The notes: generated from the sequence alone by a model not told the origin. Shown: positions 18,879-27,432, counted from the first letter of the stretch. The stretch: 64,000 nt of DNA from Mycobacterium sp. EPa45 (GCF_001021385.1 NZ_CP011773.1:744001-808000), one strand, 5' to 3'. Translations and numbers: made by a program.

Positions 18879-19690
18879 TCCGCACCGACAGCCGCTACGA
18901 CTCGGATACCTATTTCATCGAAACCTGCGATGCGCTGGCCGCGATGGACATCGATCGCGAAGCATTCGCTCACGAGAACGCGCTGATGCTGCTCAAACCC
19001 GATGCGGCCGTCACCGGGGCGATGGGTTCGGCCATCACCTGGTTGGTCGACCACGGTTACCGCATCGTCGGGGCGTACCCGGTGCAACTGACGTATCTGC
19101 ATCTGCGGGCGCTGTGGTACTTCAACTGGCACCGCGCCACCGCCGAGCGACGCCGGGTTGCGGATCGTCTGGCCAGGTTGTCACCGTCGCTGGTCCTCGT
19201 CGTTAGACATCCGGACAGCGATCAGCCGGTCTCGGTCCGGTTGACGGCGGACAAGGGACCTGCCGATCCTGCTGAGCGGCAACCGAACCATCTCAGACAC
19301 GCCTTGGCGGCCGGAACGTACCTTCTCAATAAAGTTCATACTCCCGACGACCCGGACGATGTGTTGCGGGAGTTGAGTATCTACTTTCCCGAGCCGCAAC
19401 TGCGCGCCGTGATCTCCGCATGCGTCGATGGCGCCGACGCAACAGTTGATGCCGTTCGCATCGTCGACGGCATCGAGTCCGGCCTGGACCTCAAGCGCGG
19501 TGACCTCGCCGCCGCGCAGGATGCGGTCTGGCAAGACCTTGGGGGGCTCGGTGCCTGGGACCGACCTCAAACCGGCGAGGAATGGCTGGCTGCATTGGTG
19601 GACGCGGACAAGCGTGACATCGGTGTCGATCCATGGTTTCGGATCGTGATCGAGTCGTCCTACCTCCCGATGCACCGCGAAGGAAAGTGA
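18875..19690 (+). CDS. Nucleoside diphosphate kinase-like protein with C-terminal extension
   Basis: 271 residues from an ATG at 18875 overlapping the previous stop by four bases. Residues 30-170 follow the NDK plan: HENALMLLKPDAAVTG matches the NDK opening (..iKPDav.rg), GPADPAERQPNHLRH matches the GpTnP...pgtiR stretch, and NKVHTPDDPDDVLRELSIYF matches the active-site NiiHgSDs...Ei.lwF with the phospho-histidine at about 155. About 90 further residues follow, which ordinary NDKs lack. In a metabolite operon this suggests a dedicated phosphotransferase acting on a phosphorylated intermediate rather than a housekeeping kinase. That is inference; a non-catalytic role is possible. Confidence 0.65.
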   Translation: MIRTDSRYDSDTYFIETCDALAAMDIDREAFAHENALMLLKPDAAVTGAMGSAITWLVDHGYRIVGAYPVQLTYLHLRALWYFNWHRATAERRRVADRLARLSPSLVLVVRHPDSDQPVSVRLTADKGPADPAERQPNHLRHALAAGTYLLNKVHTPDDPDDVLRELSIYFPEPQLRAVISACVDGADATVDAVRIVDGIESGLDLKRGDLAAAQDAVWQDLGGLGAWDRPQTGEEWLAALVDADKRDIGVDPWFRIVIESSYLPMHREGK

Positions 19691-19696
19691 TCGGAC

Positions 19697-20614
19697 ATGA
19701 ACGAGGACAACCATTCTCAGACAATTCGCCGCGAATTGGTACACAAACGAGCGGTCTCCGAAGTGCTGGTCACGTCGGTGGCGAATCAGGGCGGAGCGTG
19801 GTTGGTTCACGCGCAATTGCCGCGCCTGCACAGCTTCCACTCTGACGGGGTGGGACGGCAACGCACCTATTACGACCCGCTCTTGGTTCTCGAGGCATTC
19901 CGGCAGGGGTGCATCGCGGGCAGCCACCTGTTCTATGCCGCGCCGCCCGACGCTCGGCACACCGTGCGCTTGTACGAGCTGTCCGTCGTCGACTTCGACC
20001 ATTTGGAGTGCGGCGCGGAGATGCTGGATCTCGAGTTGAACATCGTGGTGCAGAAGGAGTTCCGCCGGGACGAACACGGTGCCGTCCACGGCCTTGAAGT
20101 CCGTGCCGTCGCGGCCCACCAGGGCGCCAAGACCATGGAACTGGGGGCGGCATTCAACTGGATGCCGTTGGAGAAGTGGGATCGGATGAGGGCAGGATCG
20201 AGTTGGGATCCCGGACCGCAGCCTGCCCCTGCTGTTCCCTCGTCGGTCGGCCGGACGCGGACCGAGAATGTCGTGATCGGTACACCCGATCACGCGGTCG
20301 AGGGTGGCTCGGCGAGTGCACCGCTGGTGGTGGATATCGGGCATGCGACGCTGTTCGACCATCCCCTCGACCACCTCCCCGGCGGCCTGATCATCGAGGC
20401 GGCTCGCCAGCTTTCACTGGCGATCGCAGACTCGCACGCGCCGAACCTGGTGGGGCCGTCGTGGCTGAAGATCGGTTTCCAGTCCTTCGCCGAGATGGAC
20501 GCGCTCAGCACAGTTCGGATGACCCAGGACGCCGCCGAGCCGCTGATCTTCCGCGGTGACATCACGCAGTCAGGTCAGACCAGGGCAACCATCGAACTGG
20601 CCTTCATGGAATGA
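19697..20614 (+). CDS. AfsA/ScbA-type hotdog protein (A-factor biosynthesis family)
   Basis: 305 residues from an ATG at 19697. Two AfsA repeats are visible. The first opens with LVHKRAVSEVLVTSV (residues 14-28), the hallmark 'vHr..p.evlvT' of the family. The second carries FDHPLDHLPGGLIIEAARQ (Asp at about 221 and 225), matching 'fDHp.DHvpGMvllEA.rq'. In Streptomyces AfsA joins a beta-ketoacyl chain on ACP to dihydroxyacetone phosphate, starting gamma-butyrolactone signal synthesis. Here it sits with an acyl-AMP ligase, a carrier and a reductase, so acyl transfer from carrier to a hydroxyl is the likely step. There is no ketosynthase nearby, so the acyl donor may not be a beta-ketoacyl group. 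Confidence 0.85.
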   Translation: MNEDNHSQTIRRELVHKRAVSEVLVTSVANQGGAWLVHAQLPRLHSFHSDGVGRQRTYYDPLLVLEAFRQGCIAGSHLFYAAPPDARHTVRLYELSVVDFDHLECGAEMLDLELNIVVQKEFRRDEHGAVHGLEVRAVAAHQGAKTMELGAAFNWMPLEKWDRMRAGSSWDPGPQPAPAVPSSVGRTRTENVVIGTPDHAVEGGSASAPLVVDIGHATLFDHPLDHLPGGLIIEAARQLSLAIADSHAPNLVGPSWLKIGFQSFAEMDALSTVRMTQDAAEPLIFRGDITQSGQTRATIELAFME

Positions 20615-21522
20615 CGGTCCTGCGACGGACGGGCGGTGTCGGCGCGTTCCTGATCGAACGATGCCTGCCCGTCTATCCCGTCTACCTGGCGCTGTGGGTT
20701 GTCGCGGTCGAGTGCATGGTCGTCGTGGTCGGTGACTCATCCGGCCCCTGGCGTCCGTCCTGGGATACGGCGCTGAAGATCCTGGCGCTCAATGCTGCCG
20801 GCGCCTTCCTGCGGATGGTCGACGATCAGAAGGACCTCGAATACGACACCGTCTACAACCCGCAACGGCCACTGGTTCAGGGCCGGATCAGCAGCCGGGA
20901 GTTGCGGATCGCCATGGTTCCTGCGGCCGCGGTGGCGTTGCTGCTGGGAGCGACGGTCTCGGTCTGGACGACGGTGCTCGTGGCGTTGATCCTCGGGTAC
21001 AGCCTCGTCCTGTGGTGGCTGGAGTCGCGTGTTCCGGTGGTACGGGACAACCCGATCGTGAACTTGGCCGCGGCATGCCCCGCGCAGTTCCTGGCAACAG
21101 GTTTCGCGATGACCGGCCTGCCGGGTACCGGTGCTGCGTCCTCGCTGCAGTTGGCCGCCGTCCTGTTGGTGTTCACCGCCGCATTCCTGCAGGTGGAGCT
21201 GGCGCGCAAGACCACACGGGTGTCGGACGTCGGCGACCTGCGCTCGTACTCCAGGGTCATCGGCCCCGCTGCGAGCGGCATCGCGGTCTTGGTCCTGGGT
21301 TTGTCGGCCGTGTTGGTGGAGTTGTTGCTCACCGCGCCGTGGAGCTGGGCGGCGCACTGGTGGCCGATTGCCTGGTCGCCGCTCGCCGCTGCCGTGCTGC
21401 CGCTCGTTTCGGCGTGGATCTTCTTTGTCAGACGAGTCGACCACCACCCTCGCAGTGTTCCAACGGCTTTCGTGATCATCTTCTATCTCTCCATCGTCGG
21501 GCAGGGCTTGATCTACCACTAG
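20611..21522 (+). CDS. UbiA-type membrane prenyltransferase
   Basis: 303 residues from an ATG at 20611 overlapping the AfsA-like stop by four bases. About eight hydrophobic helices. The first aspartate-rich motif is DDQKDLEYD (residues 71-79), followed by YNPQRPLVQGRIS, the 'hP.RPl..G.is' block of UbiA enzymes. The second Asp motif is less clear, probably SDVGDLRSYSR. UbiA enzymes transfer a polyprenyl group from its diphosphate, or phosphoribose to polyprenyl phosphate in the mycobacterial relative. Prenylation of the AfsA-step product, or its attachment to a lipid carrier, is an inference. Confidence 0.8.
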   Translation: MTVLRRTGGVGAFLIERCLPVYPVYLALWVVAVECMVVVVGDSSGPWRPSWDTALKILALNAAGAFLRMVDDQKDLEYDTVYNPQRPLVQGRISSRELRIAMVPAAAVALLLGATVSVWTTVLVALILGYSLVLWWLESRVPVVRDNPIVNLAAACPAQFLATGFAMTGLPGTGAASSLQLAAVLLVFTAAFLQVELARKTTRVSDVGDLRSYSRVIGPAASGIAVLVLGLSAVLVELLLTAPWSWAAHWWPIAWSPLAAAVLPLVSAWIFFVRRVDHHPRSVPTAFVIIFYLSIVGQGLIYH

Positions 21523-21534
21523 AAGGGTGCAATT

Positions 21535-22818
21535 GTGCGGATCCTCATACCATTGGTCGGGAGTCGGGGGGACGTCCAGCCCGGGGTGGCGCTGGGTTTG
21601 GAACTCGAGCGCCGCGGCCACGACGTGATCATCGGAGCACCACCGAATTTCGTCGACTTCGTCGCGAAAACCGGTCTGACAGCCCGGCAATTCGGTCCCG
21701 ATGTACATGCGCTGTATTCCTCTCCCGAAGGCCAGCGCGCCTTGGCGGCCGGTAGCACATTCAAGCTGATGTCGATGGTGTCGAAGCAGATGTCGGAATA
21801 CGCCGACCGGATGGACGACGAACTGATCGACATCTCCCGCGGCGCGGAGATGATCGTCTGCACCACGTTCAGCGAGGACCGCTCGGCGATCATCGCTGAA
21901 TCCCTGGGCATCCCGATGGTGACACTGCATACCTACCCGTGCCGGAAGAACAGTCACTACGCCCCGCCGGGATCGGTGCCTGCCGGCTGGCCGGTGCCCG
22001 GTGTCTTCAACCGGGTGGCCTGGGCTGCGATCGAGCGACTGCGGACCGTCGTCTTCGGCAAGTACCTGAACAACCTTCGCGTCAAGCTCGGCCTGCCACG
22101 ATCGCGAGCCAGCACCGAATCGATTCTGGCGGGGCGGAACGTCCCCGAACTACAGATGTACGACCAGGCATTCGTGCCTGGTCTGGCCGAGGAGTGGGGC
22201 TCGTCGCGGCCGATGGTCGGGTTCCTCTGGTTACCCCAGTCAGCCCGGGCGGCGATCGGCGAAGCGGCTGAAGACCACACCGAGGTGCTCAAGTGGGCGG
22301 ACGAGGGGACGCCACCGATCTTCTTCGGGTTCGGCAGCATGCCCATTCTGGATTTCGCATCGGTACTCGGCATGATCGAGCAGATCTGCGTCAGGACCGG
22401 CGAGCGGGCGCTGGTCAGCGTCGGCGGCGCCAGCCTGAGCGCGGAGATGCGGAATACCTCCGACCGGGTGAAGATCGTCGATTCGCTGGCGCACGATCTC
22501 GTTTTCCCGCACTGCAAGGCGGCCGTCCACCACGGGGGAATCGGTACTCTCTTCGAGAGTCTGCGGGCCGGGCTGCCGACGTTGGTCTGTTCGGTATCGT
22601 TCGACCAGCCGGTGTGGGGACACCAGGTGGAGAAACTCGGGGTCGGCGCCCACGTTCCGTTCACCAAGCTGCGGGCGGAGACCCTCGGCGCCGGGATCGA
22701 CGCCGTGTTGGATCCCCAGATGCGCTCCCGGGCAGAAGCTTTCGGTGCCCGCCTGCAGGCGACCGGTGACGGTGTACCGCGGGTCTGCGACATCGTGGAG
22801 AAGACCGCGGCGCGCTAG
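21535..22818 (+). CDS. Family-1 glycosyltransferase (UGT/MGT type)
   Basis: 427 residues from a GTG at 21535, with AGAAGG seven bases upstream. N-terminal MRILIPLVGSRGDVQPGVALGLELERRGHDV is the acceptor-side opening of GT1 enzymes that glycosylate lipids, sterols and polyketides. FFGFGSMP and, near the C-terminus, HHGGIGTLFESLRAGLP (His at about 332-333) form the sugar-nucleotide site. It follows the prenyltransferase by 12 bases and is the last plus-strand gene of the operon; it would glycosylate the product. Its end overlaps the convergent P450 by four bases. Confidence 0.88.
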   Translation: MRILIPLVGSRGDVQPGVALGLELERRGHDVIIGAPPNFVDFVAKTGLTARQFGPDVHALYSSPEGQRALAAGSTFKLMSMVSKQMSEYADRMDDELIDISRGAEMIVCTTFSEDRSAIIAESLGIPMVTLHTYPCRKNSHYAPPGSVPAGWPVPGVFNRVAWAAIERLRTVVFGKYLNNLRVKLGLPRSRASTESILAGRNVPELQMYDQAFVPGLAEEWGSSRPMVGFLWLPQSARAAIGEAAEDHTEVLKWADEGTPPIFFGFGSMPILDFASVLGMIEQICVRTGERALVSVGGASLSAEMRNTSDRVKIVDSLAHDLVFPHCKAAVHHGGIGTLFESLRAGLPTLVCSVSFDQPVWGHQVEKLGVGAHVPFTKLRAETLGAGIDAVLDPQMRSRAEAFGARLQATGDGVPRVCDIVEKTAAR

Positions 22819-24152
22819 CCGCGGCGTCGGGGCGTGAACGTAACCGGCAGGGATGCCGGCGACAGGACGAAATCCTTGGCCTGCGGCTTGACCTCGAACC
22901 CGGCGGGCAGCTGGATATCCCACCGGGAGAACAGGGCCGCGGCCTGCAGAGTGATGGACAGCAGCGCGAATTGGCTTCCGGGGCAATGCCGTTGACCCAA
23001 ACCGAACGCCATCATGAGCTCACGATCGCCGGACCCGGATTCCCAGCGCTCGGGTTCGAACGCTCGAGCATTGGGGAAGTATCGATCCTGCAGATGCACC
23101 ATCAACGGGCTGAACAAGATGTTGGTGCCGTCCGGAATTTCCACCGAGCCGATCCGTACCGGGCCGTCGGCGGTGAGGATGCTGATCCACGGCGCCCACA
23201 GACGCAGCGTCTCGGTCAGAACATTGCGCAGGTAGCTCAATGCGGGTACATCGCCCACTTCCACCGGGCGAGAGCCGATTACCGAATCCAGCTCGTCGCG
23301 GATCTTCGCGGCGACGTCGGGTGCCCGGCTCGTTTCGTAGATGAGCCACGAGAACATCGAGGATTGGGACCCGATGCTCGCCGCGAGCGACAGGAGTAAC
23401 TCGTCGACGAGGTCGTCGTCGGACAGTGTTGCTCCGGTCTCTTCATCGACATGGTGCAGGAGGGCCGACAACATGTCGCCTTCGTCCGGTTCATCGCGTC
23501 GGCGCTCGATCAGCGACCTCAGGGCCGCACGTACCTGCCGGGAATGAGCGATGAACCGGCGGTTGGCCAGCACCCGCAACTGTCTCGCGGCCTTGGGCAG
23601 GGCGCCGCGGATGATGACTTCGCTGAGCAGCCAAGGGGTTCGCTCACGGATGACGTCGATCTCCTCGGCGTCGGTCTGGGCGCGCAACAAGGTCGCCAGC
23701 ATGGTCCGCATCACCAGCTGATGCACGCTCGACCGCAAATCCTTCTGGGCGCCGCTTGCAAGCGAGCTCGACCAGTCGTCGGCGATCGTCGCGACGGTGA
23801 GCCCGTACTCGCCCAGGCGGCGCTGCCGGAAGACCGGAGCGATCAATCGGCGGCGCAGATCGTGTTCGGGTCCACTGAGGACATTGGTCGCGCCGCTGAC
23901 CAATTCGTGAATGGCCTCGCGCATCGGTTCGCGATGGAAAGCGCCTGCGCGCCCGAGGCTGACGTCGCGGATGAGCTCCGGGGTGGTCAGCAGGTACGAC
24001 GCCCGGGGCCCTAGGTACACCCGGACGATGGGACCGATCTCAGGAGCGCGCAGCAGCAGGTCGCGTGGATCACCCGTCACCATGTGGGCGTGGCCGATCA
24101 ACGGCAGACGCCCTGGCGCCGTGGGGATTCCAGAGAGGCCGGAAGCCGTCAT
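22815..24152 (-). CDS. Cytochrome P450 with atypical I-helix
   Basis: 445 residues from an ATG at 24152. The haem loop FGLGQRHCPG (Cys at about 390), the ExxR motif ETLR and the PERW motif are all present. The I-helix reads AASIGSQSSMFSW where most P450s have AGxE/D-T-T, so the acid is replaced by Gly and the second threonine by Gln. Proton delivery for O2 activation may therefore differ. The gene converges on the glycosyltransferase and starts 18 bases after the helicase stop on the same strand. A role in the same pathway as the operon is plausible but not shown. Confidence 0.88.
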   Translation of the reverse strand: MTASGLSGIPTAPGRLPLIGHAHMVTGDPRDLLLRAPEIGPIVRVYLGPRASYLLTTPELIRDVSLGRAGAFHREPMREAIHELVSGATNVLSGPEHDLRRRLIAPVFRQRRLGEYGLTVATIADDWSSSLASGAQKDLRSSVHQLVMRTMLATLLRAQTDAEEIDVIRERTPWLLSEVIIRGALPKAARQLRVLANRRFIAHSRQVRAALRSLIERRRDEPDEGDMLSALLHHVDEETGATLSDDDLVDELLLSLAASIGSQSSMFSWLIYETSRAPDVAAKIRDELDSVIGSRPVEVGDVPALSYLRNVLTETLRLWAPWISILTADGPVRIGSVEIPDGTNILFSPLMVHLQDRYFPNARAFEPERWESGSGDRELMMAFGLGQRHCPGSQFALLSITLQAAALFSRWDIQLPAGFEVKPQAKDFVLSPASLPVTFTPRRRG

Positions 24153-24170
24153 GGCGGCAGCGTAGCTGGT

Positions 24171-25865
24171 TTACGACGACGTGAGGCTGCGAACGGCTTC
24201 GATGCGGGCCCTGAGCTGATCGCTGGTGGCCGCGGCCACCGGTGGGCCGCCGCAGACCCGGCGCAATTCGTTGTGGATCTGTCCGTGCGTCTTGCCGGTC
24301 CGGTGGTGCGCCAGCGACACCAGGGCGTTGAGCTCGCGGCGCAGGTCCCGCAGTTGGCCGTGCGTCGTCAGTCGTGGAACCTCACCACTGGCGGTGCGCT
24401 TCTCGATCTGTTCTTCTTGCCTGCGCCGCAACAGATCTCGCATCGACTCGGCGTCGAGCAGGCCGGGGATGCCGAGGTAGTCGGCCTCCTCGTCGCTGCC
24501 CGCGGGCGTGGCCGTACCGAACGACGACCCATCGAAGATGACCTGATCGAGCTCGGCGTCGGCGCCCAGATACTCGATCTTGTTATCGCCCTCGTCCGGC
24601 TCGTCGCGGTTCTGCTTGGCGAGCTCGGCCTCGAGCGGGTCGTCGTCGAGATTCTCGCGATGCGGCTTGCCCAGCACGTGGTTGCGCTGGGCTTCCATCT
24701 CGCTGGCGAGCAGCAGCAGGTTCGGAACCGACGGCAAGAAGATGCACGCCGTCTCGCCCGGCCGCCGCGACCGCACGAACCGGCCGATCGCCTGCGCGAA
24801 GAACAGCGGGGTCGACGCGCTCGTCGCGTACACGCCGACCGCCAGTCGCGGCACGTCGACGCCTTCGGACACCATGCGCACGGCCACCAGCCAGCGCGAG
24901 GTGCTCGCCGAGAACGCAGAGATGCGATCCGAGGCGCCTTTGTCATCGGACAGCACGACGGTGGGTGCCTCGCCGGTGATCTTCACAAGCAGGTCGGCGT
25001 AGGCGCGGGCCGCGGTCTGGTCGGAGGCGATGATCATGCCGCCGGCGTCGGGCACGTGCTCGCGAAGGCCGCGCAGCCGGGTGTCGGCCGCGGCGATCAC
25101 CGCGGGCATCCACTCGCCGGCGGGGTTGAGCGCGGTCTTCCACGCCCGGGCGGTCTGCTCGGCGGTCAACGGTTCACCCAAGCGGGCGGCGTGTTCCTCG
25201 CCGGCACTGTCGCGCCAGCGGGCCTCACCGGAGTAGGCCATGAACATGACCGGGCGCACGACGCCGTCGGCCAGCGCGTCGGAGTAGCCGTAGGTGTGGT
25301 CGGCCTGCGAGCGGGCAAAGCCGTCCGGACCGACTTCGTAGGTGACGAACGGGATCGCGCTGTCGTCGCTGCGGAACGGGGTCCCGGTCAGCGCCAGCCG
25401 CCGTGTCGCGTCGTCGAAGGCCTCCCGGATCGCGTCGCCCCACGTTTTCGCGTCGCCGCCGTGGTGGATCTCGTCGAAGACGACGAGGGTCTTGCGGTTC
25501 TCGGTGCGCACCCGGTGCCGGGTGGGGTGGCTGGCGACCTGGGCGTAGGTGACGACGACCCCGTGATACTCCGCGGAGGTCTGCGAGTTCGAGTTGGAGA
25601 ACCTGGGGTCCAGGGAGATGCCCTGCCGGGCCGCGGCCTGTGCCCACTGGATCTTGAGGTGCTCGGTCGGGACCACGATGGTGACGGCCTCGACGGTGCC
25701 TTCGGCGAGAAGTTCGGCGACGATCCGCAGGGCGAAGGTGGTCTTACCGGCGCCGGGGGTGGCCACGGCGAGAAAATCGCGCGGCTTGGCAGCCAAGTAC
25801 TTGACCAACGCCCGTCGCTGCCAGCCCCGTAACGTCTGGGTGCTGGGCGCATCAACTGCCCGCAC
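24171..25865 (-). CDS. DEAD/DEAH-box superfamily 2 helicase
   Basis: 564 residues from a GTG at 25865. Walker A ATPGAGKTT at residues 35-43, VVPTEHLKIQWA (Ia), VVFDEIHH (motif II, DEIH), LTGTPFRSD (III), and QAIGRFVRSRR (VI) show a complete SF2 core. The C-terminal 180 residues are acidic, then helical and basic, with an RRQEEQIEKR segment. Proteins of this size are conserved in mycobacteria, without an assigned process to my knowledge. It precedes the P450 in the same direction. Nothing nearby suggests a restriction system. Confidence 0.82.
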   Translation of the reverse strand: MRAVDAPSTQTLRGWQRRALVKYLAAKPRDFLAVATPGAGKTTFALRIVAELLAEGTVEAVTIVVPTEHLKIQWAQAAARQGISLDPRFSNSNSQTSAEYHGVVVTYAQVASHPTRHRVRTENRKTLVVFDEIHHGGDAKTWGDAIREAFDDATRRLALTGTPFRSDDSAIPFVTYEVGPDGFARSQADHTYGYSDALADGVVRPVMFMAYSGEARWRDSAGEEHAARLGEPLTAEQTARAWKTALNPAGEWMPAVIAAADTRLRGLREHVPDAGGMIIASDQTAARAYADLLVKITGEAPTVVLSDDKGASDRISAFSASTSRWLVAVRMVSEGVDVPRLAVGVYATSASTPLFFAQAIGRFVRSRRPGETACIFLPSVPNLLLLASEMEAQRNHVLGKPHRENLDDDPLEAELAKQNRDEPDEGDNKIEYLGADAELDQVIFDGSSFGTATPAGSDEEADYLGIPGLLDAESMRDLLRRRQEEQIEKRTASGEVPRLTTHGQLRDLRRELNALVSLAHHRTGKTHGQIHNELRRVCGGPPVAAATSDQLRARIEAVRSLTSS

Positions 25866-25939
25866 CCCTGGGACTCCTCTCGGTCGAGATGGACTCTAAC
25901 GCAAGCAGATCCGCCTGCGCACTTCGATCCGGCGTGTCG

Positions 25940-26428
25940 TCAGACCAAGAAGTTGTCGTTGCGAATGAAGAACTCGCGACGTTCCTCGTCGGTCAGTTCG
26001 CCGAGCTTGGGCAACCCTTCGAAATAGAACTCACGCGGTGCCCCTGGAGCAAACAACATCAAGATCGAGGCGGGCTCGTCGGACTGGTTCCCGAAGCCGT
26101 GGATGCCACCGGGTGGGACGTAGAGGTAGTCGCCTTGCTCACCGACCGTCCAGCCGCTGCCGTCGAAGAGTTCGATCCGGCCGGACAGCACGAAGAACGA
26201 CTCCGACATGGCCTTGTGGAAGTGCGGCCCCGGGCCGCCCGCCTTGGGCCCTAAGTCGACGCGGTACAGGCCGAAGTCGCCGCCGGTCGACTTCTCGGTG
26301 GCCAGGTAGGTGTATTTGATCGGGCCGACTTCGAAGTCGGCCGGGGTGTCGGCCTTGCGCAGGCTGGCGCTGACTTCGCCGTTGCCGTCGTACCGGGGCG
26401 GGGGATAGGGCGGCACATGGAGAGACAT
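25940..26428 (-). CDS. Cupin-domain protein
   Basis: 162 residues from an ATG at 26428. The cupin motif 1 is seen as GPGPHFHKAMSESFFVLSGRIELF, with two histidines and the Glu that bind metal, and motif 2 as GDYLYVPPGGIHGFGNQ. Single-domain cupins of this type are dioxygenases, isomerases or ligand sensors; no specific reaction can be named. It lies between the helicase and the SDR genes on the same strand, with 74 and 17 bases on either side. Confidence 0.8.
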   Translation of the reverse strand: MSLHVPPYPPPRYDGNGEVSASLRKADTPADFEVGPIKYTYLATEKSTGGDFGLYRVDLGPKAGGPGPHFHKAMSESFFVLSGRIELFDGSGWTVGEQGDYLYVPPGGIHGFGNQSDEPASILMLFAPGAPREFYFEGLPKLGELTDEERREFFIRNDNFLV

Positions 26429-26445
26429 TGCCCCTAGTCTGCACC

Positions 26446-27354
26446 TCAGCCGAGCGGGTACACGACTCCGGTCAGCTCTTCGGAGATCGCCCAGAGTCGG
26501 TGCTGCGCCGCGGTGTCGTGGGAACGGCGGTTGGAGGAAACCAGCTTCGGATAACCCCGCATCTCGAGAAATCCGCCCGGTCCGTAGTACTGGCCGCCGC
26601 GCACGGTCGGGTCGGTCGCCGCGCGCAGCTGCGGAAGTGCACCCATTTCGGTGCTCTGCTCGATCAGTCCGAACGCCGATCGGACCGGCCCGGGCATATA
26701 GCGCGACAGCTCCGAACTCGATCCGCCGGGATGCGCGGCGGCAGCGATAGTGCCGGTTCCGGCCAGTCGTCGCTGCAGTTCGTAGGTGAACAGCAAGTTG
26801 GCCAGCTTGGACTGGCCGTAGGCCAGGGCTCTGTTGTAGCTGCGCTCGGACTGCAGGTCATTGAACCGGATCCACCCGCCGCGGTGTCCGACGCTGCTGA
26901 CGGTCACCACCCGGGATCCCGGGCTGGCGAGCAGGCGATCCAGCAGTAATCCGGTGAAGGCGAAGTGGCCGAGGTGGTTGGTGCCGAACTGCAGCTCGAA
27001 GCCGTCCTTGGTGGTTTGTCGGGGGCTCATCATCACGCCGGCGTTGTTGACGAGCAGGTCGATGCTGTCGTGGCCTGCGCGCAGCTGCTCGGCGGCGGCT
27101 CGGATCGACTCCAGCGAGGTGAGATCCAGTTCCTGCAGCGAGACGTCGGCGCCCGGGTATCGCCGGCCGATCAGATCGGCGGCGGCCTTGCCCTTGTCGA
27201 GGTTGCGTACCGCGAGCACCAGGCGAGCGCCTTTTCCGGCGAGCGCGTGCGCTGTCTCGTAGCCCAGGCCGGTGTTCGCGCCGGTGATCACGGCCGTGCG
27301 GCCGGTTTGGTCCGGAATGTCGGCAAGGCTCCAGATTGGCCTTTGAAAGGGCAC
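26446..27354 (-). CDS. Short-chain dehydrogenase/reductase, paralogue of the gene at 8931-9854
   Basis: 302 residues. The frame is open to 27498, but GTG at 27354 is preceded by GAGGAGAAGCT, a strong ribosome binding site, and the resulting VPFQRPIWSLADIPDQTGRTA matches the paralogue's N-terminus. Motifs: [39 protein letters not shown], and a shared SEELTGV at the C-terminus. It is divergent from the TetR gene at 27455, and the 100 bases between hold a repeated element likely bound by that regulator. Substrate unknown. Confidence 0.85.
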   Translation of the reverse strand: MPFQRPIWSLADIPDQTGRTAVITGANTGLGYETAHALAGKGARLVLAVRNLDKGKAAADLIGRRYPGADVSLQELDLTSLESIRAAAEQLRAGHDSIDLLVNNAGVMMSPRQTTKDGFELQFGTNHLGHFAFTGLLLDRLLASPGSRVVTVSSVGHRGGWIRFNDLQSERSYNRALAYGQSKLANLLFTYELQRRLAGTGTIAAAAHPGGSSSELSRYMPGPVRSAFGLIEQSTEMGALPQLRAATDPTVRGGQYYGPGGFLEMRGYPKLVSSNRRSHDTAAQHRLWAISEELTGVVYPLG

Positions 27355-27380
27355 AGCTTCTCCTCGTTTAAACTCAATAA

Positions 27381-27432
27381 ACGGAGCGCGCGCCCCGGTT
27401 TCTTCGACTATACGGAACGTGCGCCCCGCTTT
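27381..27432. promoter_or_regulatory. Paired 21-bp direct repeats, probable TetR operators
   Basis: ACGGAGCGCGCGCCCCGGTT (27381-27400, plus one T) and ACGGAACGTGCGCCCCGCTT (27412-27431, plus one T) agree at 18 of 21 positions and are 31 bases apart, about three helical turns. They fill the gap between the divergent SDR (starts 27354) and TetR (starts 27455) genes. The arrangement suits cooperative binding by the TetR protein to control both genes. Binding itself is inferred. Confidence 0.6.

Noticed and set aside
24084..25832. 582-codon plus-strand frame opposite the helicase
   Set aside because: Gly/Arg/His-rich composition is typical of an antisense shadow; the minus strand has the complete helicase motifs.
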